Assembly (NCBI GenBank): GCA_017999075.1
Contig: JAGOBX010000049.1
Coordinates: 1 to 13,071 of the forward strand
Direction of reading: 5' to 3'
DNA: 13,071 bases
Origin: Candidatus Babelota bacterium
Lineage (GTDB): Bacteria; JAGOBX01
A program made the translations under genes and the position numbers. The notes beneath the pieces were generated by a model, which had not been told where the DNA came from, searched no databases, and was given only the letters and a program-made list of their open reading frames with translations. Below, piece by piece: positions 1-7,525 of this stretch (position 1 is the first letter of the stretch; each line of letters begins with the position of its first letter).

Positions 1-1451
1 GTATAGTATTAAATTTATTTTTTGCAGATATTGGATCAGCTTTTACCCCAATTAGTATTATTCCCCCACATTTATTTGAATTTGATGATAAAATTAATAA
101 TGAAATGATTGATTTTTCGAAAATAAGAAGTATTAATTATTTTGATGTTGAATTGCTGTATAAACAAAATTATTTATATAATCAAAAACAACAAAAAGAA
201 GAAACAAAAATAAAATTGACTGAATCTGAAGCTGATATTTTATTTAAACCATTCGGTCAATATTTTTTTTTCACTTATTCTGCCAATAATCTGAAATTTG
301 AAGGGAAATCAGCTTCTGAAAAACATAATTTGAGTTTAAAAATAAAAAATAAAAATTACGATATTGCAGGATTGGGTTTAATAACCGAATATGCTGAAGG
401 ATATATAAATAAAGATATAAATGATGATAAAAATGGTTTTTCTAATTTAATTGCTGGCATAGGAATTAAAAAATATTTTAATTTAACTTATTTTCAAACC
501 AAAAAAAATGAAGACATAACACTGGATTTTAGCTACAAAAATGAAAATATTAATGTTGAAAATAAAATTTTTCCTGAAAATTATGGAATTAAAGCATATA
601 TCTCTTTTGAATCATTGTGTAAGTTTACTTTTTTTTCAAGAAAAAGCAGTTTAAAAGACGACATTGATAAAGAAGAAATAAACAATAAATTTAACACTTT
701 AAATAACGGAGAAGGAAGAGATAAGATATGGAGTTTTTATATTAATATTTCTGATAAATTCAATTTCGAATATAAAACCGAAAAACATAATAGTAAATTT
801 TATACCAGTATTTTTGAAAAAAGTAATATTCACAGCAAAATCATTAATGTGTTTGCAGAAAATGAAAAACAGGGCAAAAAATTATTCATTAATTGGCATT
901 ATTCAAATAATGACACTGGAAATTTTATCAAAGCAGGTATTTCTAATTGCAGAGCTTCATCTTATGGAAGCGGATATTTTGACGCGTCGTATTATATCGA
1001 TTTTTTTTTAAATGTAATGTCAGGGGACCGTACAGGTTATTTTAATTTTGAATATGATTATTATGATATTGAAATAGCTTGGTCTAAAAATTTTAAAAAA
1101 AAGTGGGTCATTATGCCAGGTATTACAATCTATAATTTTAAAAAGTTTAAACTGTTTTATGAATATTATGAACCTTATCTTGGCGGTTTTTTGATAAGAA
1201 ATCGTGAAAATAAATTAAAAGAGTATGATAGATTAATTCTTGCAGATTTAAGTGTGTTGGTCAAATATAATTTTAATTTCAACACTTTTTTAAGTATGAA
1301 TATGGCTCAGTTCGCGCCTATAACAATTAAAGAAAAAGAGTTTGCTGAAAATAGCAGTACAAGAGTAAGCACTATATCAGAACATTATGAGGAATATAAA
1401 AAAATACGTGGAGGGTTTAGAATTTTATGCGCGATAGAATATAAATATTAA
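1..1451 (+). CDS. Probable outer-membrane beta-barrel protein (5' end outside window)
   Basis: The reading frame is open from the window edge (first whole codon at 3), so the ATG at 105 is probably internal and at least 34 more residues precede it. Those residues begin with a hydrophobic stretch (VLNLFFADIGSA) that resembles the end of a signal peptide, so the true start is probably only a few codons upstream of the window. The remaining ~480 residues are rich in aromatic residues and charged/Asn turns. Many short segments alternate polar and hydrophobic residues, for example around FFFTYSANNLKFEG and the last strand GGFRILCAIEYKY. The protein ends in an aromatic residue, as expected of a BAM-recognised terminal beta-strand. 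I recognise no family and infer a beta-barrel from this pattern. Cargo or role cannot be told. A hairpin terminator follows 64 nt after the stop. Confidence 0.6.
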   Translation, partial: IVLNLFFADIGSAFTPISIIPPHLFEFDDKINNEMIDFSKIRSINYFDVELLYKQNYLYNQKQQKEETKIKLTESEADILFKPFGQYFFFTYSANNLKFEGKSASEKHNLSLKIKNKNYDIAGLGLITEYAEGYINKDINDDKNGFSNLIAGIGIKKYFNLTYFQTKKNEDITLDFSYKNENINVENKIFPENYGIKAYISFESLCKFTFFSRKSSLKDDIDKEEINNKFNTLNNGEGRDKIWSFYINISDKFNFEYKTEKHNSKFYTSIFEKSNIHSKIINVFAENEKQGKKLFINWHYSNNDTGNFIKAGISNCRASSYGSGYFDASYYIDFFLNVMSGDRTGYFNFEYDYYDIEIAWSKNFKKKWVIMPGITIYNFKKFKLFYEYYEPYLGGFLIRNRENKLKEYDRLILADLSVLVKYNFNFNTFLSMNMAQFAPITIKEKEFAENSSTRVSTISEHYEEYKKIRGGFRILCAIEYKY

Positions 1452-1514
1452 AAAATAATAATTTCAAAATATTGTATTAGAAAATTGAAAAAATGGTTTG
1501 AACACAAATAAATG

Positions 1515-1559
1515 AACTGTTTCAAAAATATATAACTGTATTTCTGAAACGGTTTTTTT
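1515..1559 (+). terminator. Rho-independent terminator after the beta-barrel gene
   Basis: Arms 1515-1530 and 1539-1554 are complementary over 16 positions except one A/C mismatch, with one U-G wobble, around an 8-nt loop. A run of seven T begins within the right arm at 1553. The hairpin lies 64 nt past the beta-barrel stop and upstream of the candidate hisS promoter. It therefore separates the two transcription units and is not likely to be an attenuator of hisS. Confidence 0.8.
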
Positions 1560-1575
1560 ATTTTGGAAATTGCGG

Positions 1576-1603
1576 TTGACTTTTAATGTTATTATTATAA
1601 AAT
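1576..1603 (+). promoter_or_regulatory. Candidate sigma70-type promoter for hisS-aspS
   Basis: TTGACT (1576-1581; 5 of 6 matches to TTGACA) is followed after 16 nt by TAAAAT (1598-1603; 5 of 6 matches to TATAAT). It sits directly downstream of the preceding terminator and would give a 5' leader of about 70 nt for hisS. The leader holds no T-box consensus and no obvious strong hairpin. In such AT-rich DNA, -10-like hexamers are common; the TTGACT element is the more informative half. Confidence 0.45.
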
Positions 1604-1679
1604 TACGCATTGATTTTTGGTATTAATATTTTTTGGGTTAACATAAAAAAATATATTTTTAGATGAAAATGTAATAAAA

Positions 1680-2954
1680 ATGAGTATTTTGAGTAATATA
1701 AAAGGCGTTAAAGATATTTTTGATAATGAAATATTGCTGTTCAGAAAAATTGAACGATTGTTTAATGAAATATCTGAAAAATACGGATATTCAGAAATGC
1801 GAACTGCTATACTTGAATATACCGAACTGTTTAGCCGAGGAATAGGAGAATTCACAGATATTGTAGAAAAAGAAATGTTCACGTTAACTGACAGTAAAGG
1901 GAAAAAAATAAGTTTAAGGCCTGAAAACACGGCAGGCGTTGTAAGATCGTTTATTCAAAATGGATTGTTTAATTTGCCTGGAATAAAAAAATATTTTTAC
2001 ATAGGACCAATGTTCAGGCATGAACGGCCTCAGGCAGGGAGGCTTCGTCAATTTCATCAGATTGGTTGCGAGGCTTTCGGAGCGGATTCTCCAATTATTG
2101 ATGTAGAATGTATTCAATATGCTTGTGAACTGATATCCGGCCTTGGAATAAAAAAATATGATCTGCAGATTTCATCTGTAGGCTGTCCAGTATGCAGAAA
2201 AGAATACAATTCGAGACTTGTTTCATATCTTTATTCTTATAAACAGGGTTTATGCAGTAATTGTAATCAGCGTATGGAAAAAAATCCTTTGAGAGTTCTT
2301 GATTGCAAAGAAGGAAATTGTCAGGATATAATTGCTGGAGCTCCTAAAATAGTCGATAGTCTTTGTCAGGAATGTTCGGATAATTTTAATGAAATTTTGG
2401 GAATCCTTAAAAATAGCGGTGTAAATTTTTCTGTTAATAAGCGTTTAGTGAGAGGACTTGATTATTATACAAAAACAGTATTTGAAATAGTATGCGAAGG
2501 GCTTGGTTCACAAAATACTGTATTGGCCGGAGGCAGATACAATAATTTAGTAAAACAGCTCGGCGGACCTGAAATACCTGCTGTAGGCTGGGCTTCTGGA
2601 ATAGAACGGCTGGTTATGATATTGTCTTCTAACGGATATCATAATACAGAAGGCATTAATCAAAAAAATGTATTTTTAGTTTATGACGAATCGGTTAAAC
2701 ATGAAATAAATGAATTATTGACTAAGTTTCGTAAGAATAATATAAGAGTTTTGATAGATTACGAATGTAAAAGTTTTAAATCTCAGTTCAGGCTAGCGAA
2801 CAAACTTGGATGCGAGTATGTGTTGATATTCGGGGGAAATGAAATGAAATCAGGTATAATCAAATTAAAAAATTTTAGCAATGGAACTGAGACAGAAATA
2901 TTGATTACGGAATTGATTGAAAAAATAAAACCATTAATTTTTTATTCTAAATAA
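1680..2954 (+). CDS. hisS: Histidyl-tRNA synthetase (HisRS)
   Basis: A class II aminoacyl-tRNA synthetase that charges tRNA-His with histidine in the cytoplasm. At 424 residues it has the normal bacterial length. Motif 2 is at about 107-134 (GPMFRHERPQAGRLRQFHQ, Arg113). The HisRS-specific histidine A motif RGLDYY is at 258-263, and motif 3 is AVGWASGIERL at 301-311. The C-terminal anticodon-binding domain spans about 328-424. Residues 169-232 carry four cysteine pairs (C169/C172, C192/C195, C209/C214, C229/C232), which suggests a metal-binding insertion. Related Cys-rich HisRS proteins occur in Clostridia and Deltaproteobacteria. The start is set by the canonical N-terminus (SNIKGVKDIF); no good Shine-Dalgarno precedes it. 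The gene is followed 19 nt later by aspS, probably in one transcript, an arrangement conserved in several phyla. Confidence 0.97.
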   Translation: MSILSNIKGVKDIFDNEILLFRKIERLFNEISEKYGYSEMRTAILEYTELFSRGIGEFTDIVEKEMFTLTDSKGKKISLRPENTAGVVRSFIQNGLFNLPGIKKYFYIGPMFRHERPQAGRLRQFHQIGCEAFGADSPIIDVECIQYACELISGLGIKKYDLQISSVGCPVCRKEYNSRLVSYLYSYKQGLCSNCNQRMEKNPLRVLDCKEGNCQDIIAGAPKIVDSLCQECSDNFNEILGILKNSGVNFSVNKRLVRGLDYYTKTVFEIVCEGLGSQNTVLAGGRYNNLVKQLGGPEIPAVGWASGIERLVMILSSNGYHNTEGINQKNVFLVYDESVKHEINELLTKFRKNNIRVLIDYECKSFKSQFRLANKLGCEYVLIFGGNEMKSGIIKLKNFSNGTETEILITELIEKIKPLIFYSK

Positions 2955-2973
2955 ATAAAAACGGGGAATTGAT

Positions 2974-4740
2974 ATGAAAAGAACTCATTATTGTACTGAT
3001 TTATCTTTGAAAAATTTGAATGAAAAAGTTTGTGTATGCGGCTGGGTACAAAGGAGACGCGATCATGGAGGGCTGATTTTTATTGATTTGAGGGATAGAA
3101 CAGGAATACTCCAGATTGTATTCAACCCTGAATATTCGGTTGAAGCTCATACTGCCGCTCACACTTTACGCAGTGAATTTGTTGTTCTTGCAAAAGGAAC
3201 TGTTATTAAACGAAGCCAGGAAACAATTAATCCTAAAATGATAACCGGCGAGATTGAAATTGCCGTTAATGAACTTGAAATATTGAATTCAAGTAAAACT
3301 CCGCCGTTTATGCTTGAAGAAGATGTTAAAATTAACGAAGATCTGCGTTTGAAATACAGGTATCTCGATTTGCGCAGAGAATCTGTTATGAAAAAATTTA
3401 TTATTCGTCATAAAGCCGCGATTATAGTCAGAAATTATCTTAATGAAAAAAAATTTTTGGAGATTGAAACTCCAATGCTTACCAAGAGCACTCCGGAGGG
3501 AGCTCGAGATTATCTTGTTCCAAGCAGGGTTAATCCAGGAACTTTTTATGCGCTGCCTCAAAGCCCGCAATTGTTCAAACAATTATTTATGGTTTCAGGT
3601 TTTGACAGGTATTTTCAAATTGTTAAATGTTTTCGGGATGAAGATTTGAGGGCTGACCGTCAACCTGAATTTACACAAATAGATATGGAAATGTCTTTTA
3701 TTGAACAGGAAGATATATTTGAGATTATTGAAGGAATGCTGCAAAAAATATTCAAAGAAATAAAAGGAATAGATATTCCCCAACCTATCAGAAAAATGGA
3801 TTATGAAGAAGCTATTGAAAAATATGGTTCTGATAAACCTGATTTAAGATTCGGAATAGAATTGAAAAATATAACAGATTTAATTATTGAATCTGAGTTT
3901 CAGGTTTTAAAAAATGTGGTTGCCGATGGAGGAATTGTAAAAGGCCTTACAATTCCTGGAGGAGCCTCATTGTCAAGAAAAGAAATTGATGACCTGATAA
4001 GTTATGTGGGTAATTTCGGAGCTAAGGGCATGGCCTGGTTTAAAGTTACGGAATCAGGACTGGATTCAAATATAAAAAAATTCTTTACTGAAAAAATATT
4101 GAAAGATATTCAGGAAAGAATGGAAGCTAAGCAAGGGGATTTGGTTTGTTTTGTTGGTTCATCGCCGAAGATTGCTAATTCAGCTCTTGGAAATTTAAGA
4201 CTCCATATAGCGGAAAAATTGAATCTTATCAATAAAAATAAATATGAGTTTGTATGGATTTATAATTTTCCGTTATTTGAATACGATGAACAAACAAAGC
4301 GTTATGCGGCAATGCACCATCCTTTTACATCTCCAACTGATGATACAGTTCAGTATATGGATTCGGATCCTTCAAAAGTAAGGGCTAAAGCATACGATAT
4401 AGTTTTGAATGGAAGCGAGCTTGGTGGAGGGTCAATACGAATTTATAAAAATGAAGTCCAGAAAAAAATGTTTAATGCGTTAAGAATTACAGAAGAAGAT
4501 GCTGAAATTAAGTTTGGATTTTTATTAAACGCATTACAATATGGAGCACCTCCTCATGGCGGAATAGCTTTGGGTATGGACAGGTTGATAATGCTTCTTA
4601 CAGGAGCAGATTCTATTAGAGATGTAATCCCTTTCCCGAAAACACAGAAAGCAACTTGTTTGATGACAGAAGCTCCATCTAAAGTTGAACAAGAACAATT
4701 AAAAGAATTGTTTTTAAAAATAACCGTTGAATCTAAATAA
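2974..4740 (+). CDS. aspS: Aspartyl-tRNA synthetase (AspRS), bacterial type
   Basis: A class II synthetase that attaches aspartate to tRNA-Asp. It has the full bacterial length (588 residues). The order is an N-terminal OB-fold anticodon-binding domain (about 1-110, GWVQRRRDHGGLIFIDLRD), a catalytic core with the flipping-loop signature TPEGARDYLVPSR and motif 2 CFRDEDLRADRQPEF (about 219-233), the bacterial GAD insertion (about 285-420), then MHHPFTSP and motif 3 GIALGMDRLIMLLTG near the C-terminus. GGGGA at 2963-2967 lies 6 nt before the ATG and supports the start. Residue 31 is His in RRRDHGG; E. coli AspRS, which is specific for tRNA-Asp, has Leu there. The Pseudomonas aeruginosa enzyme, which also charges tRNA-Asn, has His, so non-discriminating activity is possible but unproven. 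The stop codon abuts a strong terminator. Confidence 0.97.
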   Translation: MKRTHYCTDLSLKNLNEKVCVCGWVQRRRDHGGLIFIDLRDRTGILQIVFNPEYSVEAHTAAHTLRSEFVVLAKGTVIKRSQETINPKMITGEIEIAVNELEILNSSKTPPFMLEEDVKINEDLRLKYRYLDLRRESVMKKFIIRHKAAIIVRNYLNEKKFLEIETPMLTKSTPEGARDYLVPSRVNPGTFYALPQSPQLFKQLFMVSGFDRYFQIVKCFRDEDLRADRQPEFTQIDMEMSFIEQEDIFEIIEGMLQKIFKEIKGIDIPQPIRKMDYEEAIEKYGSDKPDLRFGIELKNITDLIIESEFQVLKNVVADGGIVKGLTIPGGASLSRKEIDDLISYVGNFGAKGMAWFKVTESGLDSNIKKFFTEKILKDIQERMEAKQGDLVCFVGSSPKIANSALGNLRLHIAEKLNLINKNKYEFVWIYNFPLFEYDEQTKRYAAMHHPFTSPTDDTVQYMDSDPSKVRAKAYDIVLNGSELGGGSIRIYKNEVQKKMFNALRITEEDAEIKFGFLLNALQYGAPPHGGIALGMDRLIMLLTGADSIRDVIPFPKTQKATCLMTEAPSKVEQEQLKELFLKITVESK

Positions 4741-4798
4741 AAAAATACCCGTGACTTTGTAAAAAATCTGTTTATTACAAAGTCACGGGTATTTTTTT
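4739..4798. terminator. Bidirectional terminator between aspS and the PilZ-like gene
   Basis: A perfect 24-bp inverted repeat (4739-4762 paired with 4775-4798) surrounds a 12-nt loop. It has a GC-rich core (TACCCGTGACTTTGTA) with A-tracts on the left and T-tracts on the right, so it forms a U-tailed intrinsic terminator on both strands. The left arm includes the last two bases of the aspS stop (4738-4740). The right arm includes the last two bases of the convergent gene's stop (TAA on the minus strand, 4797-4799). Almost no spacer is left between the two genes outside this element. Confidence 0.92.
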
Positions 4799-5468
4799 AT
4801 TTTTTTTCAGTCAGTATTTCCAAAATTTCTTCAGGAGTCAATGTTTGACTTACTTTTGATAATTCTTTTTTTAATTTTGAGACAATAAGTATGTCTGTCA
4901 AATGTTTTTCAGGAATATCTATGTAAGGTTTTAGAATATCCAGTAATTTTCTGATTACAGAAATTTCTCTATATTTATAATCCGGTTTTCGTATTTCAAA
5001 TGAGTTGTTTCTCAATAGTACCGGATGTAAAATATCACAAAATTCTTGCTTTAAATCTTTTGAAATACACAGAGATATTTCAGGTGGAACATAATCAAAC
5101 TGAATAGCACAAAACACGTCATATCCTGAAGTTTTAGGTTTTCCTGATCTAAGTATAGTTCCGCATATTCTGTTAGATTTAATGTCAATATCGTCATAAT
5201 CGAATTCCAAGGTTATTTCTTTGCCTACAATATGCGGAATTAAATCTTCACAAACAGATTTTAATTCGTTAGGCAAAATAAAAATTGCTCCGCATCCTTG
5301 CAGATTATAACCTTGTGTAATTCCTTTAATAGTGATACTTTCAGTTTCACCTGAATTCCATTGAACCATAAAGTTTAAATTTATACTTCTGTTTTTATTT
5401 AATACACGCCTTCTAGGTTGATTGAAATTATTTCCGGCGATTTGTTTTTCAACAGCATTACTTAACAT
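4797..5468 (-). CDS. PilZ-like domain protein
   Basis: A cytoplasmic protein of 223 residues from the ATG at 5468; there is no signal peptide or membrane segment. Residues about 18-130 have the pattern of a PilZ domain: an Arg cluster RRRVLNKNR (19-27), a short beta-strand, then GYNLQGCGAIF (53-63), a strand KEITLEF, and the closing CGTILRS ... YDVFCAIQFDYVPPEI. In canonical PilZ proteins, RxxxR and (D/N)xSxxG bind cyclic di-GMP. Here RxxxR is not intact and the Ser is replaced by Gln, so binding may be weakened or lost. Residues 130-223 are a predicted helical tail of unknown role. The frame extends to a TTG at 5495, but AGGAGAG at 5477-5483 points to the ATG at 5468. The gene lies 78 nt downstream of the helicase gene on the same strand. 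The PilZ assignment is by pattern only. Confidence 0.6.
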   Translation of the reverse strand: MLSNAVEKQIAGNNFNQPRRRVLNKNRSINLNFMVQWNSGETESITIKGITQGYNLQGCGAIFILPNELKSVCEDLIPHIVGKEITLEFDYDDIDIKSNRICGTILRSGKPKTSGYDVFCAIQFDYVPPEISLCISKDLKQEFCDILHPVLLRNNSFEIRKPDYKYREISVIRKLLDILKPYIDIPEKHLTDILIVSKLKKELSKVSQTLTPEEILEILTEKK

Positions 5469-5476
5469 TTTAAATT

Positions 5477-5483
5477 CTCTCCT
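5477..5483 (-). promoter_or_regulatory. Ribosome binding site deciding the PilZ-like start
   Basis: AGGAGAG on the minus strand lies 8 nt before the ATG at 5468. It falls inside the longer open frame that begins at TTG 5495. This argues that translation starts at 5468 and that the nine extra N-terminal residues of the longer frame are untranslated leader. Confidence 0.7.
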
Positions 5484-5546
5484 TGGTTTACCCAAAAAAT
5501 AAAATCGGGTTAGTTTAGATATAAAATAAAAAAAAACAAGTGTTTT

Positions 5547-7175
5547 TTATTTCTTTTTTTCTCTTGCTTTGGTTATGGTGATTTTTTTTCCGTCTTTTGG
5601 TTTTTTAAACAGTGAAAGAAGTTTTTCGCCTGTTTCAAAAGGAACTGTTGCGAAAGAAAATTCGTTCATAACCGCAATGTCATCAATTTGATTATCTTTG
5701 ATTTTATCGTTATCTCGGATAAATTGAGAAATTTTTTTAGGATTATATCCGTCTCGTTTTCCAAGACTTAAATATAATCTCATACGGTCGCCTTTATCTA
5801 AAGCATTACCGGAAAAACCTTTTGAAAAAGATTCTTTTTCTTTTGAAAAGAATTCCTGTATTTGATTATATTTTTTTTCGTCAATTTCATTTTCAAACAA
5901 AATTTTTATCATAGCAGCCACTATTTTTTCAGGGTCGCTTTCTTTTATAAGAGTTTTAGAAATTTTAAGATATTTATGATCAATATTTTCAGAAATGCAA
6001 CTTTTGATTTTTTCAATAATTCTGTTGCTTTTTGAATTTATTATTTCTTTAATTTCCGGCAATTTTTTTTTAACAATTACAGTTTTTGCAATCCTTTGAA
6101 TAAAAGCGAATTTTCTGAATTCTGACGGCGGCACAAATGTAACTGCAATCCCTTTTTTTCCTGCCCTGCCTGTCCTGCCTATGCGGTGAATGTAAGATTC
6201 CGGATCCTGCGGCAGAGAATAGTTGATTACATGACTGAGTTCGTATATATCCAGCCCGCGTGCAGCTACGTCAGTTGCTACAAGGATATTGAACCTGTGA
6301 GTTTTAAATCCATTTAATACTTTATTTCTCTGAAATTGAGTTATATCGCCATGAAGAGCTTCGGCAGAATAACCTCTTCTGAACAGTTTTCCTGATAATT
6401 CATCCACTTCAACTTTTGTTTTACAGAAAATTAAACCGTAAAATTCAGGTTCAATATCAATAATACGGCATAATGCTTCGAACCTGTCTTTTGAACTGAT
6501 TTCATAATAAATTTGTTCAGTTAAATCAGTAGTTGGTTGTTCTTGCTTAATAGCAGCCATTTTTGTTTCACGCATATATTTTTTAGCAAGCTGTCTTATT
6601 TTATCAGGCATTGTAGCTGAAAAAAGAGCTGTGCGTTTTTCAGGATTTACAGATTTCATTATTTTTTCCATATCATCAATAAATCCCATATTGAGCATTT
6701 CATCAGCTTCATCAAGAACTAAAAATGAAACTTTATTTAAAACCAGTGATTTGCGTTTTATATGGTCAATTATTCTTCCTGGAGTTCCGACAACTATATC
6801 AACCCCTCTTTTTAACAAATCAAGCTGTGTTTTCATTGATTGCCCGCCGAATATAGGGATTATATGCAATTTACGTTTACCTTTAAGAGAATTTATTTCG
6901 TCAGAAACCTGAAGAGCAAGTTCGCGTGTCGGTGTTAATATAATAGCTTGTACGAATTTAGCATTTTCCTGCATTTGTTCGATTATAGGTAATGCAAATG
7001 CGGCTGTTTTTCCTGTGCCGGTTTGAGCCTGTCCTATAATGTCAAATTCATTTTTTAGCATTAATGGTATTATTTCGGATTGAATGGGAGTTGGTTTTTC
7101 AAATCCTTTTGATATTAAAGCTTCAATTGATTGAGCGTTTAATCCTAATTTTGTAAAATCATTTGTTGAATTCAT
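5547..7175 (-). CDS. DEAD-box ATP-dependent RNA helicase (CshA/DeaD-like)
   Basis: An RNA-remodelling ATPase, probably active in ribosome assembly, mRNA decay or cold adaptation. It has 542 residues from the ATG at 7175. All core motifs are present: Q motif (F..LGL...KPTPIQ, near residues 7-32), motif I AQTGTGKT (50-57), PTRELALQ, TPGRIIDH, DEAD (155-158), SAT (186-188), motif IV LIFCKTK, motif V VATDVAARGLDI and motif VI HRIGRTGRAG (330-339). Residues about 463-542 match the DbpA/CsdA C-terminal RNA-binding domain (RLYLSLGKRDGY ... FSFATVPFETGEKLL) and end in a basic tail. The frame continues 9 nt upstream to a GTG at 7184, but that codon lies inside the purine-rich AGAGAAGTGA (7181-7190), the likely ribosome binding site 5 nt before ATG 7175. 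It is first in a probable two-gene unit with the PilZ-like gene. Whether it is CshA, DeaD or another paralogue cannot be decided here. Confidence 0.95.
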   Translation of the reverse strand: MNSTNDFTKLGLNAQSIEALISKGFEKPTPIQSEIIPLMLKNEFDIIGQAQTGTGKTAAFALPIIEQMQENAKFVQAIILTPTRELALQVSDEINSLKGKRKLHIIPIFGGQSMKTQLDLLKRGVDIVVGTPGRIIDHIKRKSLVLNKVSFLVLDEADEMLNMGFIDDMEKIMKSVNPEKRTALFSATMPDKIRQLAKKYMRETKMAAIKQEQPTTDLTEQIYYEISSKDRFEALCRIIDIEPEFYGLIFCKTKVEVDELSGKLFRRGYSAEALHGDITQFQRNKVLNGFKTHRFNILVATDVAARGLDIYELSHVINYSLPQDPESYIHRIGRTGRAGKKGIAVTFVPPSEFRKFAFIQRIAKTVIVKKKLPEIKEIINSKSNRIIEKIKSCISENIDHKYLKISKTLIKESDPEKIVAAMIKILFENEIDEKKYNQIQEFFSKEKESFSKGFSGNALDKGDRMRLYLSLGKRDGYNPKKISQFIRDNDKIKDNQIDDIAVMNEFSFATVPFETGEKLLSLFKKPKDGKKITITKAREKKK

Positions 7176-7525
7176 TTTAATCACTTCTCTTTATATAATA
7201 TTGAAATAATTTCCGATTGGAATTCTTATATTAGATTCTTATAACCAACTGATTTATAAAAACGCAATGCGGTTTTAATGTGAATTTGAAATTATAATAA
7301 ATATTAATTTAGTATAATTTTCGATTGGTAAAGCTTTTTATAGGAAAATCAAATCGTTTTCATTTTATAAAAAAATATTATACAAGAATTTTTGAATATT
7401 GTCAATGTTTTTTTTATGCTATTTAAACTTTTAAAAATAATTAAGGTTAAAAATCTTGATTTTGTTTTTATAGAAATATAAAATTATTAAAGAGTTTAAT
7501 AGTAAAATTATATTCGTACAAAACA
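7176..7525. promoter_or_regulatory. Divergent intergenic region, helicase / histidine kinase
   Basis: This gene-free stretch of 350 nt is very AT-rich and must hold the promoters of both divergent genes. Candidate elements, all weak: for the kinase (+), TTGATT (7456-7461) then 17 nt and TAAAAT (7479-7484); for the helicase (-), TTGCGT (7262-7267) then 18 nt and TATAAG (7238-7243). It also contains a 13-nt direct repeat AATTTYCGATTGG at 7208-7220 and 7316-7328 (12/13 identical, 108 nt apart) and a 9-nt tandem repeat ATTCTTATA at 7222-7230 and 7235-7243. A small bulged hairpin at 7259-7276 is followed, in the minus direction, by five U. I see no coding frame with codon character, and no tRNA or recognisable riboswitch. 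Confidence 0.4.

Noticed and set aside
105-107. ATG at 105 as the true start of the first gene
   Set aside because: The same frame is open to the window edge and encodes a hydrophobic, signal-peptide-like remnant, so the gene most likely begins upstream of the window.
263-1009. T9 tracts (263-271, 1001-1009) as phase-variation switches in the outer-membrane protein gene
   Set aside because: Similar runs occur in non-surface genes here (T9 at 7868-7876 in the kinase, A10 on the coding strand at 10392-10401 in the TonB-like gene), so base composition explains them without population evidence of length change.
1452-1679. T-box riboswitch upstream of hisS-aspS, as in many Firmicutes
   Set aside because: The conserved T-box sequence (AGGGTGGNACCGCG-like) is absent, and the only strong hairpin (1515-1559) directly follows the preceding gene and lies upstream of the candidate promoter.
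5469-5495. TTG at 5495 as start of the PilZ-like gene
   Set aside because: A good AGGAGAG ribosome site lies inside this stretch at proper spacing for the ATG at 5468.
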